The notes: generated from the sequence alone by a model not told the origin. A stretch of DNA of 64,000 nucleotides from Siphonodentalium dalli (GCA_032622095.1 CP136066.1:172853164-172917163), one strand, 5' to 3'; shown: positions 11,432-23,229, numbered from the stretch's first letter. Numbers and translations: made by a program.

Positions 11432-12419
11432 CATTTCAATGAAATGTGAAATGTTTAGCAATTTTTCTTTTAAAATATAAGTAAGTATAAATTTCACACC
11501 AAGGATAAAGTCTCCAGTCTCACAGAAATACAGACTCAGATTATCCTGTACAGAATGTTAGCCAAACTGATGCAACACATCTTTGCATTTATATCATCAG
11601 TGAAAATCTTATAAATGATCATTAAATATCAAAAATTGTATTACTTCCTATTCAAACAATGTGCATGTTCATTTTAGCACGTCATTGAAAATATAATTGA
11701 ATTAATACATGTAATTAATTACTAGCAATTACATGTAATTTGGAAACAATTACAAAATTACTCAAAATTTATTGAGAAAATATAATTGATTTACAAATTA
11801 AAATTAACCAATCGCTAATCTGATTAGCCTGGGACCTTGTAGAGAGTGGCAAATCTGCACCATGCAACAGATGGCTTAACTGTTGTATGATGAAATAAAA
11901 TGAGGTTCTAGTTACTCTGGCCTCTAGGATACACCAGGTCTGTGATGCATCTTTATATATATAATTACTGAGTACTCCAGACTCTTTATATAGCGTATTC
12001 GGAGTCTGTGATGCATCCTTATACATGTACAGGTATATCTAACAAGAACTATTTTAACTTGAATGCTTCTATTCACTTCACCATGTAATGACTGACTGCA
12101 CTGTGCACGCAAGGAAGGTCTGCTATCACATTCACTCCTATCATCCATTAGCGTAGAGTAAAAGAAAATAATCAATTATTTTACAACTAAATCTTTGTTC
12201 TTAACGGAGGCAAAATCAACACATTGGTTCTCCCTGACAGAAAAACACTGAAACTTGAACCATGATACTTGCCTTCCAAAATGCCACCCTCCCCATTCAT
12301 TATACCCCCTCCCCCATTCATTATACCCCCTCCCCCATTCATTACGAAAGTTTTTAATTTTGGCAATGCTTCAGGTACAGTTGAATGAAAAGGCTCAGAT
12401 AGGCAAGCTATGTATATAT
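11432..12419. other. Intron, small tandem repeats
   Basis: Contains a short C-rich tandem repeat of about 22 bp (CCCTCCCCCATTCATTATA units, 12286-12345) and AT-rich ATTACATGTAATT phrases near 11705-11745. GTGATGCATC with TTATA recurs at about 11942 and 12009. No coding content recognised. Confidence 0.45.
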
Positions 12420-12703
12420 TGGGGTATATACAGGCCTCAATATATGGTGCCGGACATTTGCATATTGAGGTCTCCAGAGGGTGAATTTAGTCTGCTACCA
12501 CACACAGCGGGCTAGCATCACTAAATTCACCCTCTGGGAACCCCATTTTGCTTAGGCCTCATCTTCTCTGGAAAGTAGCATTGCATATTGAGGTCTCCAG
12601 AGGGTGAATTTAGTCTGCTACCACACACAGCGGGCTAGCATCACTAAATTCACCCTCTGGGAACCCCATTTTGCTTAGGCCTCATCTTCTCTGGAAAGTA
12701 GCT
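12420..12703. mobile_element. F4 foldback, tandemly duplicated
   Basis: Bases 12458-12580 are repeated at 12581-12703 (123-bp unit). Each unit holds GAGGTCTCCAGAGGGTGAAT, a short central AGCGGGCTAGC, and ATTCACCCTCTGGGAACCCC, followed by CTTAGGCCTCATCTTCTC. The two units look identical, so the duplication is recent relative to the other F4 copies. Confidence 0.8.
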
Positions 12704-12719
12704 TTATTATCAAATTAAT

Positions 12720-13030
12720 AAGTTTTTTTAGATTCTTTAGTAAATTCTTAGAAAGTTTATTTTCTTTTTTAGTTTAGTTTCTCTATATCCCCAAATTTGC
12801 AGACGGCACAATGCATAATTGAGGTGCCCAATGGGTGAACATCACCATCTTCACCATCTGGGGACTTAAATGTGAGTCTAGGTCTCCCATAGCAGATGAT
12901 GCCATGTAGAATGAAGTCCCCAGAAGGTGAATTTAGTTATGCTAGCCCGCTGTGCAAGGTAGCGTGACTGAATTCACCTTCTGGGGGACCTCATTCTACA
13001 AATATCCGGTACCATATTTTGAGGTCTGGG
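12720..13030. mobile_element. F4 composite, diverged
   Basis: Begins with the A/T-rich F4 segment in reverse (TTTAGTTTAGTTTCTCTATA), then an eroded hairpin (GAGGTGCCCAATGGGTGAAC). It ends with a well-kept palindrome from GAATGAAGTCCCCAGAAGG to GGGGGACCTCATTCTAC. Confidence 0.7.
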
Positions 13031-14042
13031 TGTGTATGTCTATCTGAAAGTTAAAAAAATCGAACTGCATTTTGGCTGAGATTGGTTCCCCGCTGCTAGA
13101 ATACTCAGCATACCATATCAGGTGTGGCAATCTCGTTCGTTAACGTAAAAGCATATACCTGTATAAATAACAGCCAATCGATTAACCTGATTGAACTCAA
13201 TTACATCAGTGTACCATTCTGTAAATCAAACTCACTAACATTGAGAAACATGAGATAAGAAAATATCGTCCAACCATAAAACCAGGCTGCCATGGAAAAA
13301 GATGCTGTTATATTTGTTTGTCTAAGTTCATTATAGGAAAGTGGCATGTTCTGCGAAAAGGAACGAAAAAGTAAAAAAAACACTGATTCATCAAACACTG
13401 GTTGTGTAGTCTCGTTGTAATGAGGCTCCTGATTTACTCATATTGCCACTGAGTAGCTGAATTAATGAATATGAAAGCAACCGATTTTTTTCCCTTTCTG
13501 TCTGTGAACAGAATGAGTTTAAGCTTGTAGCAGACTGGGACCTTTAATGAGCATCAGATATCTGTTGGATAGACCTTGGGTTTTGAGAGGTTGTTTGCGT
13601 TATGACCCTTCATGATAATCTCATGTGTTGTTGCCTCATTTATATAGAATCAATATTCACCAGAAACGGACATGATTAAAGTGACATGGTGGTTTGCGCT
13701 CCAAAATACAACTTATAATATTTGCTTTTGAATTTTTCCCGGTATCGAGATAGGTCAATAAATACTAGAACTTAACCATTCTGTGAGTATTATGTCCCAG
13801 AAAGACGCATTGATTTCATAAATAAACATACAACTTGAAGACGATGATTGGGTCCCAATCAAATATTGTGAACTGCCCCCCACCCCTTCTATAATTGTTT
13901 TCAATTATCATCCAATTTAATGACACAATATTCTTATCAAGCTAAATTCTTCATTTTCATTAACATAATCCATTGAAATATAGCTAAATTTTCAAATATA
14001 TGTTCTAAAAGTTCATTTAATCCAAGTCATCATTGCCCCTTG
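13031..14042. other. Intron, no recognised feature
   Basis: AT-rich DNA without transposon termini or exon-like open frames. Confidence 0.4.
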
Positions 14043-14210
14043 TACAGTAATGCCCTAAGTAATCGACTCTTTAACCACAGCAGAATTATGGGTAACTTTT
14101 CAGGATTTAGTCGGAAATATGGCTTGTTGCCATTCATCTGAAAGCTCTCCTGAAAAGTTACCCATAATTCTGCTGTGGTTAAAGAGTCGATTACTTAGGG
14201 CATTACTGTA
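14043..14210. mobile_element. F1 palindrome, internally shortened
   Basis: TA + CAGTAATGCCCTAAGT on the left and GGCATTACTG + TA on the right. The arms are complementary for about 60 bp, but the centre (GGCTTGTTGCCATTCATC) is present only once. Confidence 0.85.
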
Positions 14211-15040
14211 CTATATATAACTATGAAAGAAATCCCCAAATGATTTTTGACCCGCCATCCATCACCCCCCTCCCCTCATCTGAAATTCTGAAAGATCTTG
14301 AAACACGACAAGACCCTTCAACTAATCAATGAATATGAACCTGATACTTAATTTCAGATATCTGTTTCTGAATCATGATTATTTCCCCTATAGCCGCTGC
14401 GCTGTCCATTTAGATTCTCAATTGAAATGCTATTAGCAGTAGTTCTGACCAAGAACCCTGTAGCTCCCATGATTACACAGCAGGGTTTGGGCTTTCATCC
14501 GCAATTTATCGAGCCTAATCGTATGGGTAATGCTCTATTGATGCATTATCGACCAACAAACACCAGGATTCATCAGAAAAAAACGAATCTTTGAAATCAC
14601 TAGCCATTTTACGATATCAATTAGCTGATATATCCAGAATTGATGACAAGCAATTGGATTGTACAACCCTATTAATGAATTTGTGTTTCAACATCTGCAG
14701 CATGTTTGCTTGGAAAATATTTAAGGGATAAATTTTGGTTCATAATGTGAAAATATCGGTGAACTTTTGTTGGCCCTGGCAGATGTGCAGTTGTTGGGGA
14801 TAATTGGAGGGTTCGGGAGTGTGTGTTTAATTTTGAAAGGATTAATTTACATGAAAGGGATCATTCCTTGATGTTCATGTCACAAATGTAAATATTCCCG
14901 TTGTCACAAATACTATTTTAATTACTGTCATTTGGTGGCATGAAATTGCTATTGAGATAAAACCTTGTTATAGTAAATATTAGTGGAAAAACATCCTGAT
15001 TGCTTCTGATATTCTTTGTCTTCTCACTGTTTTGAGATGT
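14211..15040. other. Intron, no recognised feature
   Basis: Nothing beyond AT-rich intronic DNA was seen. Confidence 0.4.
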
Positions 15041-15270
15041 TCAGTAATGCTCTAAATAATCGACTCCTTAACCACAGCATAATTATGGGTAACTTTTCAG
15101 GATTTGGTCGGAAATATGGCTTTTTGCCATTCATCGGAAAGCTCTCAGCGAGAGCTTTCCGATGAGAGCTTTCCGATAAATGGCAACAAGCCATATTTCC
15201 AACTAAATCCTGAAAAGTTACCCATAATTCTGCTGTGGTTAAGGAGTCGATTATTTAGAGCATTACTGTA
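15041..15270. mobile_element. F1 palindrome, full length
   Basis: The arms run from CAGTAATGCTCTAAATAATC to its complement ending in ATTACTGTA. The centre contains an extra repeat of GAGAGCTTTCCGAT, making this copy slightly longer than its relatives. The left flank is TT rather than TA. Confidence 0.9.
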
Positions 15271-15375
15271 GTAAACAGAATTTGGGATACTGGAGACATG
15301 TTAAATTGAACCAAATGATGGAAATCCTCAAGTTTGATCAATATGAATTAAAGGTACACGTGGCGTTCAAAACTT

Positions 15376-15763
15376 CATAGTCTGAAGATATGGTTGTTAT
15401 ATATATTCACATTTATGGAGGCACAGACTCAGTGCAGAAGGATATTCATTGGTGGGAAATGTTCAGATAATAGGTCATTTGTTGAACTTATTATCTGAAT
15501 ATTTCCTAAGGGAACTACAGTAATGCCCTAAGTAATCGACTCCTTAACCACAGCAGAATTATGGGTAACTTTTCAGGATTTAGTTGGAAATATGGCTTGT
15601 TGCCATTCATCGGAAAGTTCTCGGGGAGAGCTTTATGAATGGCAACAAGCCATATTTCCGAATAAATCCTGAAAAGTTACCCATAATTCTGCTGTGGTTA
15701 AGGAGTCGATTACTTAGGGCATTACTGTACTTATAAATGAGTATTTAGTATAAGAAGGGTTAA
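15376..15763 (+). mobile_element. F5 element interrupted by F1
   Basis: The left portion is decayed. The hairpin GTTCAGATAATA...TTGAACTTATTATCTG and the right end AGTATTTAGTATAAGAAGGG + TTAA are clear. The sequence GGAACTAC|TTATAAATGAG is split by the F1 copy at 15516-15729. Confidence 0.7.
15516..15729. mobile_element. F1 palindrome nested in F5
   Basis: Full-length copy with a simple TA duplication at both ends. Removing it with one TA restores a continuous F5 sequence, which dates this F1 insertion after F5. Confidence 0.9.
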
Positions 15764-15770
15764 TGGCAAG

Positions 15771-15919
15771 CTAACCCTTTCATGACGGGAGCTGCGCTGG
15801 TGCAGTATTAAAGATGCTGTGCCAATGCATTCACTTATACTTGCGAGTCTCCCATAAGAGAATGCTTTGGCACAGAGTTTCTGCAATATTTCTGGAAGCT
15901 CCAGTCATGGAAGAGTTAA
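15771..15919 (+). mobile_element. F2 element, deleted centre
   Basis: CTAA + CCCTTTCATGACGGGAGC on the left, a CATGGAAGAG + TTAA right end. The spacer and most of both hairpins are missing, leaving 149 bp. The left target is CTAA instead of TTAA. Confidence 0.8.
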
Positions 15920-17435
15920 AGAAAAAGAAAAAAAACCATCTAGAAACGCAATAATGAAGCCCTATATCTGCAAGATTGGATGGGAACGTGATAGATTTTA
16001 TAGTGTTAGCAATTTTCTCAACCAGTCTGCGAAATCCACCGTGAGAGTAAATAAATTTGATGAGGACCCAGAATATCACCTTAACTAACAAGACAAACAT
16101 CAAATAAAACCAGGATGTTGTTAAAGCCGATTTCCAGACATTAGAACGACAGACAGACATACAATGTGACACGTTGGTTCAATTTCCGTCAATATCCCTT
16201 ACGTCTTATACAATCCTAAATAAACATTTTCTGCGACATTTAGACAGGAGACGAGGTTTCTCTGTCGCCCCAACATATCGGCTGTGTTCAGAAGTCAATG
16301 TAACGACAAAGCCACGAAATCTAAGGCTGTTTACTTAGGATTCTGTGAATCACGCAAGGACAAGCAAGTGTTTCAAATTTTCCGGCATGAAAAAACACAC
16401 AACGACATCGTGTCGCCTGCCGTCTACCCTTTGGGTCAAATAACCCATTGTTAGTTCAGATTGAACATGCAGGGAATAAAAAAAAATGGCAAATATTTAC
16501 AATGACTTCCACTTCACATCCATCAATTAATCTTGTGGTTTCACAATTCAATTGAACCAAAATGGAGCTATTGCCAATGTTAATTAACCATTCATTTATT
16601 AAACCAAATAATTAAAATAGGTCTGCACTGGTATGTGACCTTGTTACTCTTAAGTCGAAATGCATTTGAGATGGGTACTGCTTATATTAGCTTTGGAAAC
16701 TCAAGAGCAATGCCACTTTAACAAAAATAGCTATCAATGCATAAATAAATTAAAAATAATTAGGGGCTGGACTGCCCTGATGTTATATTACTGTAGGGTT
16801 CCAACAGAGATGAATCACTTAACATCTATTCTCTCATTGTTCATTGGAACAGATTTGTCTGAGATTTCTAAAGATCAATTTGTATCAGCCATAATATCGC
16901 ATGTCCATCCTGGACAATGGAACGCACACCATCTGACATGGAACATGTTGTTCTAAAGTGGTATTGTTTCATTTAATGGGATTTTAACTTGATTTCAGTC
17001 ATTTTATAGAAAAAATCCTCCTAAATCTGTCACATTATTCCTGTTAGGGGACATTCCCCCCTCAGGCATACACAAACCTCAATCAGATTTTAAAGCTCAT
17101 TTAATTGAATTTCACCCACTTTCCCATTACCATAATCTAAATGAATCCCAAATCTGTACCTGCTAATGTATTACTGGCACCATCAAACAATTTCAAAGCT
17201 CTTTTTCTCAAAATGAAATCCAGTATTTGCTGATACCAGCAGATTTCAAAGCTTAAGCTCAAGGATTTAATGAAAAAATGAAAAGCTTTTGGGTTTTTAA
17301 AGTAGCCGAGTCCACTTCATGATTTTTCCATTGCTCTCGTGGCTAATACAATGGGTCCCGGCATCACAAAAAATGGTCTAACTTTGTAACAAGTACTGAT
17401 AATCTGGTTAAAGTAGACATATATTATGGTTCCCA
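15920..17435. other. Intron, no recognised feature
   Basis: The two longest open frames (about 113 codons on the minus strand at 15831-16172, 98 codons on the plus strand at 16660-16956) have no recognisable domain. Their lengths are near what chance gives in a window of this size. Confidence 0.35.
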
Positions 17436-17782
17436 CCAAGCCTGAGTTTAGTATGGCTGCCATTTGCAGAATGAGGTCCCCAGAGGGTGAATTCTATCCC
17501 ACATAGCAGGCTAGCATAACCAAATTCACCCTCTCGGGACCTCATTCTGCATGGCCTCATCTGCTGTGGGAGACATAGACTCAGATTGAAGTTCCCAAAT
17601 GGTGCATATTGTGAGGTACACCTATTGGGAATCTTGATTATGCAATGTGTGTCTGCCAATTTGGGGATATAGAGAAACTAAACTAAAAAAGAAATCTATG
17701 TGAAGAAATTTCTGTAGAAATTTGGTAATAAAGAAACTTTCCAGAAAAGATGAGCTAGGCCTAAGCAAAATGAGATCCACTT
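17436..17782. mobile_element. F4 element, long form
   Basis: A foldback from GCAGAATGAGGTCCCC to GGGACCTCATTCTGC. It is followed by GGCCTCATCTGCTGTGGGAG, a second degenerate hairpin (GTTCCCAAATGGTG), CCAATTTGGGGATATAGAGA, an AACTAAACTAAAAAAG tract and TTTGGTAATAAAGAAACTTT. With 53922-54296 it defines the fullest F4 layout. Confidence 0.75.
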
Positions 17783-17783
17783 C

Positions 17784-17987
17784 ATGTTCAGGTAATATGT
17801 TCAACAAACAACCAAGTTGAACTTATTATCTAAACATTTCCCATCAATGTATAAGATTCATTCTTCTCTTTCTATTGTCTGACATCTGCTTATATTTCCT
17901 TAACATACCTCCAGATGAATAATAGACCCTTCCAATGTATACTTTTATCACTGAGTGGGAGAATCCATTCAGTATGAAAAGGGTTAA
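17784..17987 (-). mobile_element. F5 element, truncated
   Basis: Reverse copy holding the TTGAACTTATTATCTAAACA hairpin, a polypyrimidine-rich middle and the GAATCCATTCAGTATGAAAA + GGGTTAA end. The opposite terminus is lost where it meets F4. Confidence 0.75.
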
Positions 17988-18989
17988 GCACTTTCCAGGC
18001 TTTGAATATCACTTGTCATATTCAAGGTTATTCAATGTATTCTATTTTCAAGCTACAAACCAGCATAAACGCAATACACCTGTTGAAAATTCAACTTTTC
18101 AGAGTCCTCACACACTTTTTTCATCAATTAATTCTAGTCAACTTTGCAAAATTTTCAATATTTTCAATTAAGTTTTAAGATAGATGCACCTATCAACTTT
18201 GAACAGCTATTAACATTTCAGCCACTATCGTGGATCATACTACCAGTTTGCACAATACTCTGTTTGTCATAAGCCTTATTATCAGAGAGATCAGATGAAA
18301 ATATAACAAGACTTCATTGTGATGATAAATTACCATTTTCAGGAATATTATGAAAAAAGAGTTACCACCACCTGGGCCACATTGTACCATTCAGATTAGT
18401 TCAACATGTCCTCAACAACATTCAAGTGCATCTTAGCAATTTTCCTCGAGATTTTCATAAGGACCCGTTTCAATGACTTAAAAAAATCTCTGCGATCCTG
18501 TGTCTCTACTCTTGACACTGATGAGTTTTCACCACAGTATACAATATTCTTCATTAGCGCATAAATTGGATCCACACACTTTTTCACACCACTTGCAAAT
18601 ATTGAGGTTGAAACCATTAACACCAAAATTCTTGTCTTTGCATTCTATCAGATGGAATTGTGGGTAAGTAAAATATCGGCATGTGTTTTACCCGTCATTT
18701 TTATTTGCTGGAACCAATTCAGCCATTATATTGAGTTTTTCCGCCATTCTTCCATGTTGTTTTTTCCCTGATTTTTAGTTGTTCTGACATGTTGTAACGA
18801 TGTTTTAGTGATGTGGTGTCATGGGTGTTCATTGGACGATAATAAGTCACGCCATTTATCGCTGCTTCCAAGGCATGTTGGCATGTTTGCCGGAAAATAA
18901 CTGCCATTATTCATACCAGTTCATCAACGGCTGTGCATTTGAGAATTTATGACCATGCTTCTGTTATGATCATCTGCATGTTGGCTTAC
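17988..18989. other. Intron, no recognised gene
   Basis: An 80-codon minus-strand open frame at 18396-18626 is lysine-rich and slightly protein-like. It has no upstream extension and no family resemblance that I can name. Nothing else was seen. Confidence 0.3.
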
Positions 18990-19530
18990 TATCACTCATG
19001 GTAAATCATTCATACAAAACCCCTGTAAATCACTGCCAATGGCAGAATATTCAGGTATGTTTGATGTTTGTTCGGAAGTAGACACAACATTTATGGTAGA
19101 AGATAGTTTAACTTGTGTAGAATATAGTAATCTCACAAACAAGTTGATATATAGTAATGCCCTAAATTATCAACTCCTTAACCACAGCAAATTAAGGGTA
19201 ACTTTTCAGGATTTACTCGGAAATATGGCTTGTTGCCATTCATCGGATAGCTCTCACTGAGAGCTTTCTGATATATGGCAACAAGCCATATTTCTGACTA
19301 AATCCTGAAAATTTACCCATAATTCTGCTGTGTTTAAGGAGTTATATTATTTAGGGCATTACTCTATCACTCATGGTAAATCATTAATACAAACTCTCTG
19401 TAAATCACTGCCAAGGGCAGAATATTCAGGTATGTTTCATGTTTGTTCGGACATTGACACAATATTTATGGTAGAAGATATATAGTTTAACTTGTGCAGA
19501 ATACATTATTCTCATGAACAAGCTGATATA
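18990..19530. repeat. Direct flank duplication around an F1 element
   Basis: 18990-19151 (TATCACTCATGG ... AAGTTGATATA) recurs at 19365-19530 (TATCACTCATGG ... AAGCTGATATA) at close to 90% identity by eye. Each copy starts and ends in TA, and the F1 element lies exactly between them. The duplicated unit is about 162-166 bp. Confidence 0.85.
19150..19366. mobile_element. F1 palindrome between duplicated flanks
   Basis: Termini are TA + TAGTAATGCCCTAAAT and GGGCATTACTC + TA, with arms complementary throughout. The first C of the usual CAGT end is T here and the matching G is C. The copy sits precisely at the junction of the flank duplication. Confidence 0.85.
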
Positions 19531-19630
19531 AGCTGCATGATAAATTTTATCCATAAATTCAACAAAAAAGGGTGAAAGCCAGAATCCTTCCCTGGCTCAA
19601 TTACAGATTTTCCTTTTATTTACTGTAATT

Positions 19631-19895
19631 TTAACCTTTTCATGACGAGAGCTGTGCTGGTGCAGCATTAATGATTCTGTGCCAGTGCATTCTCTTATAT
19701 ATGTCTGAGTCTCCGATAGAGAGCCTCACATATATAAGAGAATGCACTGGCTTACAAAGTCAAGGTAAATATTGTTAGGCCAATGTATTCTCTTATATAT
19801 GTGAGGCTCTCTATGTGAGACTCACATATAGTAGAGAATGCATTGGCACAGGGTTTTCGCAAACTTTTAGGAAGCTCTGGTCATTGAAGGATTCA
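19631..19895 (+). mobile_element. F2 element
   Basis: TTAA + CCTTTTCATGACGAGAGC on the left. There are two hairpins with TATATATGTCTGAGTCTCCG and GTGAGGCTCTCTATGTGAG variants. The right end, TCATTGAAGGATTCAGTAA, has lost a clear TTAA. Confidence 0.8.
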
Positions 19896-20252
19896 GTAAA
19901 TATATATATTCAATGCTGTGTATGTTTGATAGCAATAAGAGTTACTGTTTTTGGTAACAGTATATAAAGAATGTACAAGTATGGATGAATTGGTCACTCA
20001 GAGTTTTTTGTTTTATGATAAAGTTACCGGAGTTCTCAAAATTGTGAAAAAGTTACCTCGGTTCCAGAATTTGTGATAAATTTACCCAGTTTAATAAAAT
20101 GTAATATATATAAACCAAATATGCGATGAAAATGACCACCTCCAGTACTAAAATTTCTTCACTCAATGAGAGCTGTCACTTGCCGAAACTAAACAGTATT
20201 TCCCTCAGTCACTTTTAAATTGCATTCATATCTGTTCAATTGTGAGACTTGC
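19896..20252. other. Intron, diffuse repeats
   Basis: GATAAAGTTACCGG and similar phrases (GTTACCTCGG, TTTACCCAGTTT) repeat about every 40 bp. Related text in the other orientation follows the next element at about 20860-20900. Confidence 0.4.
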
Positions 20253-20844
20253 TTAAAGGGGTACTGTACGCCAAATGTTGTTGTTGGTTTCTATAGTCTC
20301 CGAGTCAGAGAATAAGGTAACAATTTTTTCATTATTTGAAAGTCTGTTGAGTACGAAGTAGTGTTACGGATGACAAATTTACCGGAATGCAAAAATACAA
20401 ATTGAGTAATTTTTGTACAGTTTTCAACCAAATGAATCAACTAAAAGTTATATTATAGGCATAGTAGTCCAATATAATCATTTAAGTTATTGTATCGTCG
20501 CTAGTCAGTGAGTGGCTTGAGTGTTCTCCCCGTATCATCATAATATTTTAAACGATCGTGTGTGCGATCGGTTTAACAAGCCAGTATCCCTCAATTACTT
20601 TATTTCACTGAGTTTGATTACGGAAATTCGTAATTTAATTGACGCCATTTTATGGCTCCAGTCATAAATTCAATTTATATCAAATTATTAACTTTTAAAT
20701 TATTAAATTTTAAGATAGCCTATTAACCTGAGCGTTTACAGAATACATCTTCGACTCAAATTACTTATGTTTCTATATATTATCGATATTAGATCGTTGT
20801 TGTCACCGGAAATTTAATGAAAATGGCGTACAGTACCCCTTTAA
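20253..20844. mobile_element. F8 element with TTAA duplication
   Basis: TTAA + AGGGGTACTGTACGCCA opens the element and TGGCGTACAGTACCCCT + TTAA closes it. At 592 bp it is about twice the size of the copy at 4435-4714, and the interior is unrelated. The interior has no convincing open frame, so the element is non-autonomous. Confidence 0.85.
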
Positions 20845-21516
20845 TCTGGGTAACTCTATCACAATTCTCCCCCACATGGGTGACTTTATCATGAAAACCG
20901 GTGAGAGTGACCATGCAATTCAGCACTTGTATGCATGCAGCATATCTGCCGACAAACAGACCAAACCTGATGGGTTAACGACTGAGTTCACACCAACAAT
21001 AAACTCCCATTGTCGGAAGAATTTTTTATTATCGAAAGGAAATAGAAAATTAAAAAATACATAATAGAAGCAAATGAAGCAGAAACTATTTGCAAAAAAA
21101 TCTTAATAACAATGCGTAAATCATAAGTTGCCCTCATCACAGAGAAATGATTACAGTTTGAGGTCCGTAATTGCTCGCTTGAATCTCATAATTACAATGT
21201 GGAAATGGTAGCGTCATTCATGAAACAATGCCGTGACACATTTCTATACCTGCTATCCATTCAATATTGAGCGTTTTTTCACGTCTTAGTTTTATGCCCC
21301 GTTACAATAACCAAACAGCGTTTAGCGTTTGTTCAGCTCGGCATAAACAGTGCTTCGTGTTCGGTTTGATTGTTTGAATGTCTAATATTTGCTCTGTTTT
21401 CCGTGCGATTGTGTATGATGCATGACTCAGATATCCGCTTGCACGGTCTCGCCACAGGAGATAGGACGTCCATTGGATCAATCGCCTACCCGTGGTTTTG
21501 GTCTTTTGTTCCATGA
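20845..21516. other. Intron, no recognised feature
   Basis: Nothing identifiable beyond short open frames. Confidence 0.35.
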
Positions 21517-21680
21517 TCCCTGATCCTTTCTATGAACACTCCATCAATTATATCTCCCATACTTGCTATTGATTCGGCTATAACCTGTAGCTCCGAGAGA
21601 TTATACGGAAAAAACTGGGTCGATGGGAGGAGACGCCTCTGCCTACTGTATAAGGCTTCTCTGCAGTATATGGGTTCCAT
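21517..21680. repeat. Local dispersed duplicate, copy 1
   Basis: CCTTTCTATGAACACTCCAT through CTTCTCTGCAGTATATGGG matches 22797-22940 at moderate identity (shared TAACCTGTAGCT, CGAGAGA, AAACTGGGTC). Confidence 0.65.
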
Positions 21681-21716
21681 GGTCTTCTTTTATACACTGA
21701 ATTTTATGATTTTTGC

Positions 21717-21933
21717 TACAGTAATGCTCTAATTAATCGACTCCTTAAACACAGCAGAATTATGGGTAACTTTTCAGGATTTAGTCGGAAATATGGCTTG
21801 TTGCCATTCAGCGGAAAGCTCTCGAGGAGAGCTTTCCGATGAATGGCAACAAGCCATATTTCCGACTAAATCCTGAAAAGTTACCCATAATTCTGATGTA
21901 TTTAAGTGGTCGATTACTTAGGGCATTACTGTA
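21717..21933. mobile_element. F1 palindrome, full length
   Basis: TA + CAGTAATGCTCTAATT and GGGCATTACTG + TA, with a central CTCTCGAGGAGAG. There is a simple TA duplication and no flank duplication. Confidence 0.9.
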
Positions 21934-22538
21934 TCTTGGGTGGATTTGTCTATGATTTTAAACATTTAGAACTGTTTGTTCATTATTGTAGTCATATGTA
22001 TCTTATTGTTTATGATTTCATCCACCTAGGCCTGAATGTTAATTATTTTAGCCATATTGGTGGAAATATATATTATTTTCAACATTTAAAGCCTGATTGT
22101 TCAGAGATTGTTCACGATTTTAGCCATGATGTCCTTTATTTCATTATTATAGCCATTTAGTCCTGATATTCATCAATTCAGCCCCTTAAAGGTACTCAAT
22201 CCGATTTGTTGGTCCCCATATCTTCAGATTTACATATTACATGTCTCGGGGAAACAACAAATTTAAAAAACTTGTTTCTGATCACTTTGAGCTTTGTTGG
22301 ATGGGTTCCTCAACTTGAATCAAATATTTTTTACCCACAAAGCCAAAGAAATAATAATTTCGGAGCGGTAATTTGGATTATGCATCTTTAAGCCTTTCTA
22401 TGAGCTGCACTGAATCAATTAAATCTCATTGGAGTATTTATATAGTCCATTGTAGATAACATTCAACATGGAACTGGCTCCACTTCCTCCTGATACATAG
22501 AGACTTTCACCCACCATACATTGCATTATTTTGTTCCA
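21934..22538. other. Intron with TGATTTTA-type irregular repeats
   Basis: A phrase such as TGATTTYA..CATTTAG/CACCTAG..CTG recurs roughly every 55-60 bp from about 21950 to 22180. It looks like a decayed tandem array. Confidence 0.4.
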
Positions 22539-22790
22539 TTAACCCTTTGTATAATAAATACTCATTGACGAGTAGTTTTCTTAGGAAATTTTCAGATAAT
22601 AAGTTCAACAAAACGACCATATGAACATTTCCCACAAATAAATATGATTCCTTCTGCTCTGGTGTTATTTGTTTTTAATGTCTGTCATCTGCTTTTATTA
22701 CCTGAACACCCCTCCAAATGAATAATAGACTGTTCTAATGTATACTTTTATGAGTGAATCGGATAATCCATTCAGTATAGAAAGGGTTAA
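22539..22790 (-). mobile_element. F5 element, full length
   Basis: TTAA at both ends. It reads in reverse from CCCTTTGTATAATAAATACT through the AAATTTTCAGATAATAAGTT hairpin to ATCCATTCAGTATAGAAAGGG. One arm of the hairpin is eroded. Confidence 0.85.
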
Positions 22791-22796
22791 ACCTGG

Positions 22797-22940
22797 CCCT
22801 TTCTATGAATCAATTACATCCCCCATACTTTGATATTGATTGACTGTAACCTGTAGCTTCGAGAGAATATTGAACAGGGGAAACTGGGTCAATCGTTGGA
22901 GATGTTCGTATTTTTAAGGTTTCTCTGCAGCCATGAAGCT
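22797..22940. repeat. Local dispersed duplicate, copy 2
   Basis: Partner of 21517-21680. It starts with CCTTTCTATGAATCAATTAC directly after an F5 end. Confidence 0.6.
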
Positions 22941-23009
22941 TGAAGAACCTGGCCTGCTTTATAATGATATGGAATGAATTTTGCTTGAATATGTTAGAAA
23001 ATGATGGGA

Positions 23010-23215
23010 TTAACCCTTCTTTACTGAATGGATTCTCCCATTCAGCTATAAAAATAGACATTGTAATGGTCTATTATTCATCTGGAGGGGTGTTCAGGAA
23101 AAATAAGCAGACGACAAATAACAAAAAGTGCAGAAGGAGTCCTATTTATTGGAGGGAAATGTTCAGATAATAAGTTCAACAAAATACCTGTGTTGAACTT
23201 ATTATCTGAACATGA
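23010..23215 (+). mobile_element. F5 element, 3'-truncated
   Basis: TTAA + CCCTTCTTTACTGAATGG start, GGAGGGGTGTTCAGGAAAAA middle and an intact hairpin with AATGTTCAGATAATAAGTTC. It stops at ...TCTGAACATGAG and lacks the AGTATAGAAAGGG end. Confidence 0.8.
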
Positions 23216-23229
23216 GTAGCAACCTCAAG

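Noticed and set aside
18396-18626. 80-codon lysine-rich minus-strand frame that looks slightly protein-like
   Set aside because: Starts at a non-ATG codon, has a stop shortly upstream, and I cannot assign it to any family.
20253-20844. 592-bp F8 as an autonomous transposon
   Set aside because: No transposase-like open frame inside; termini only.
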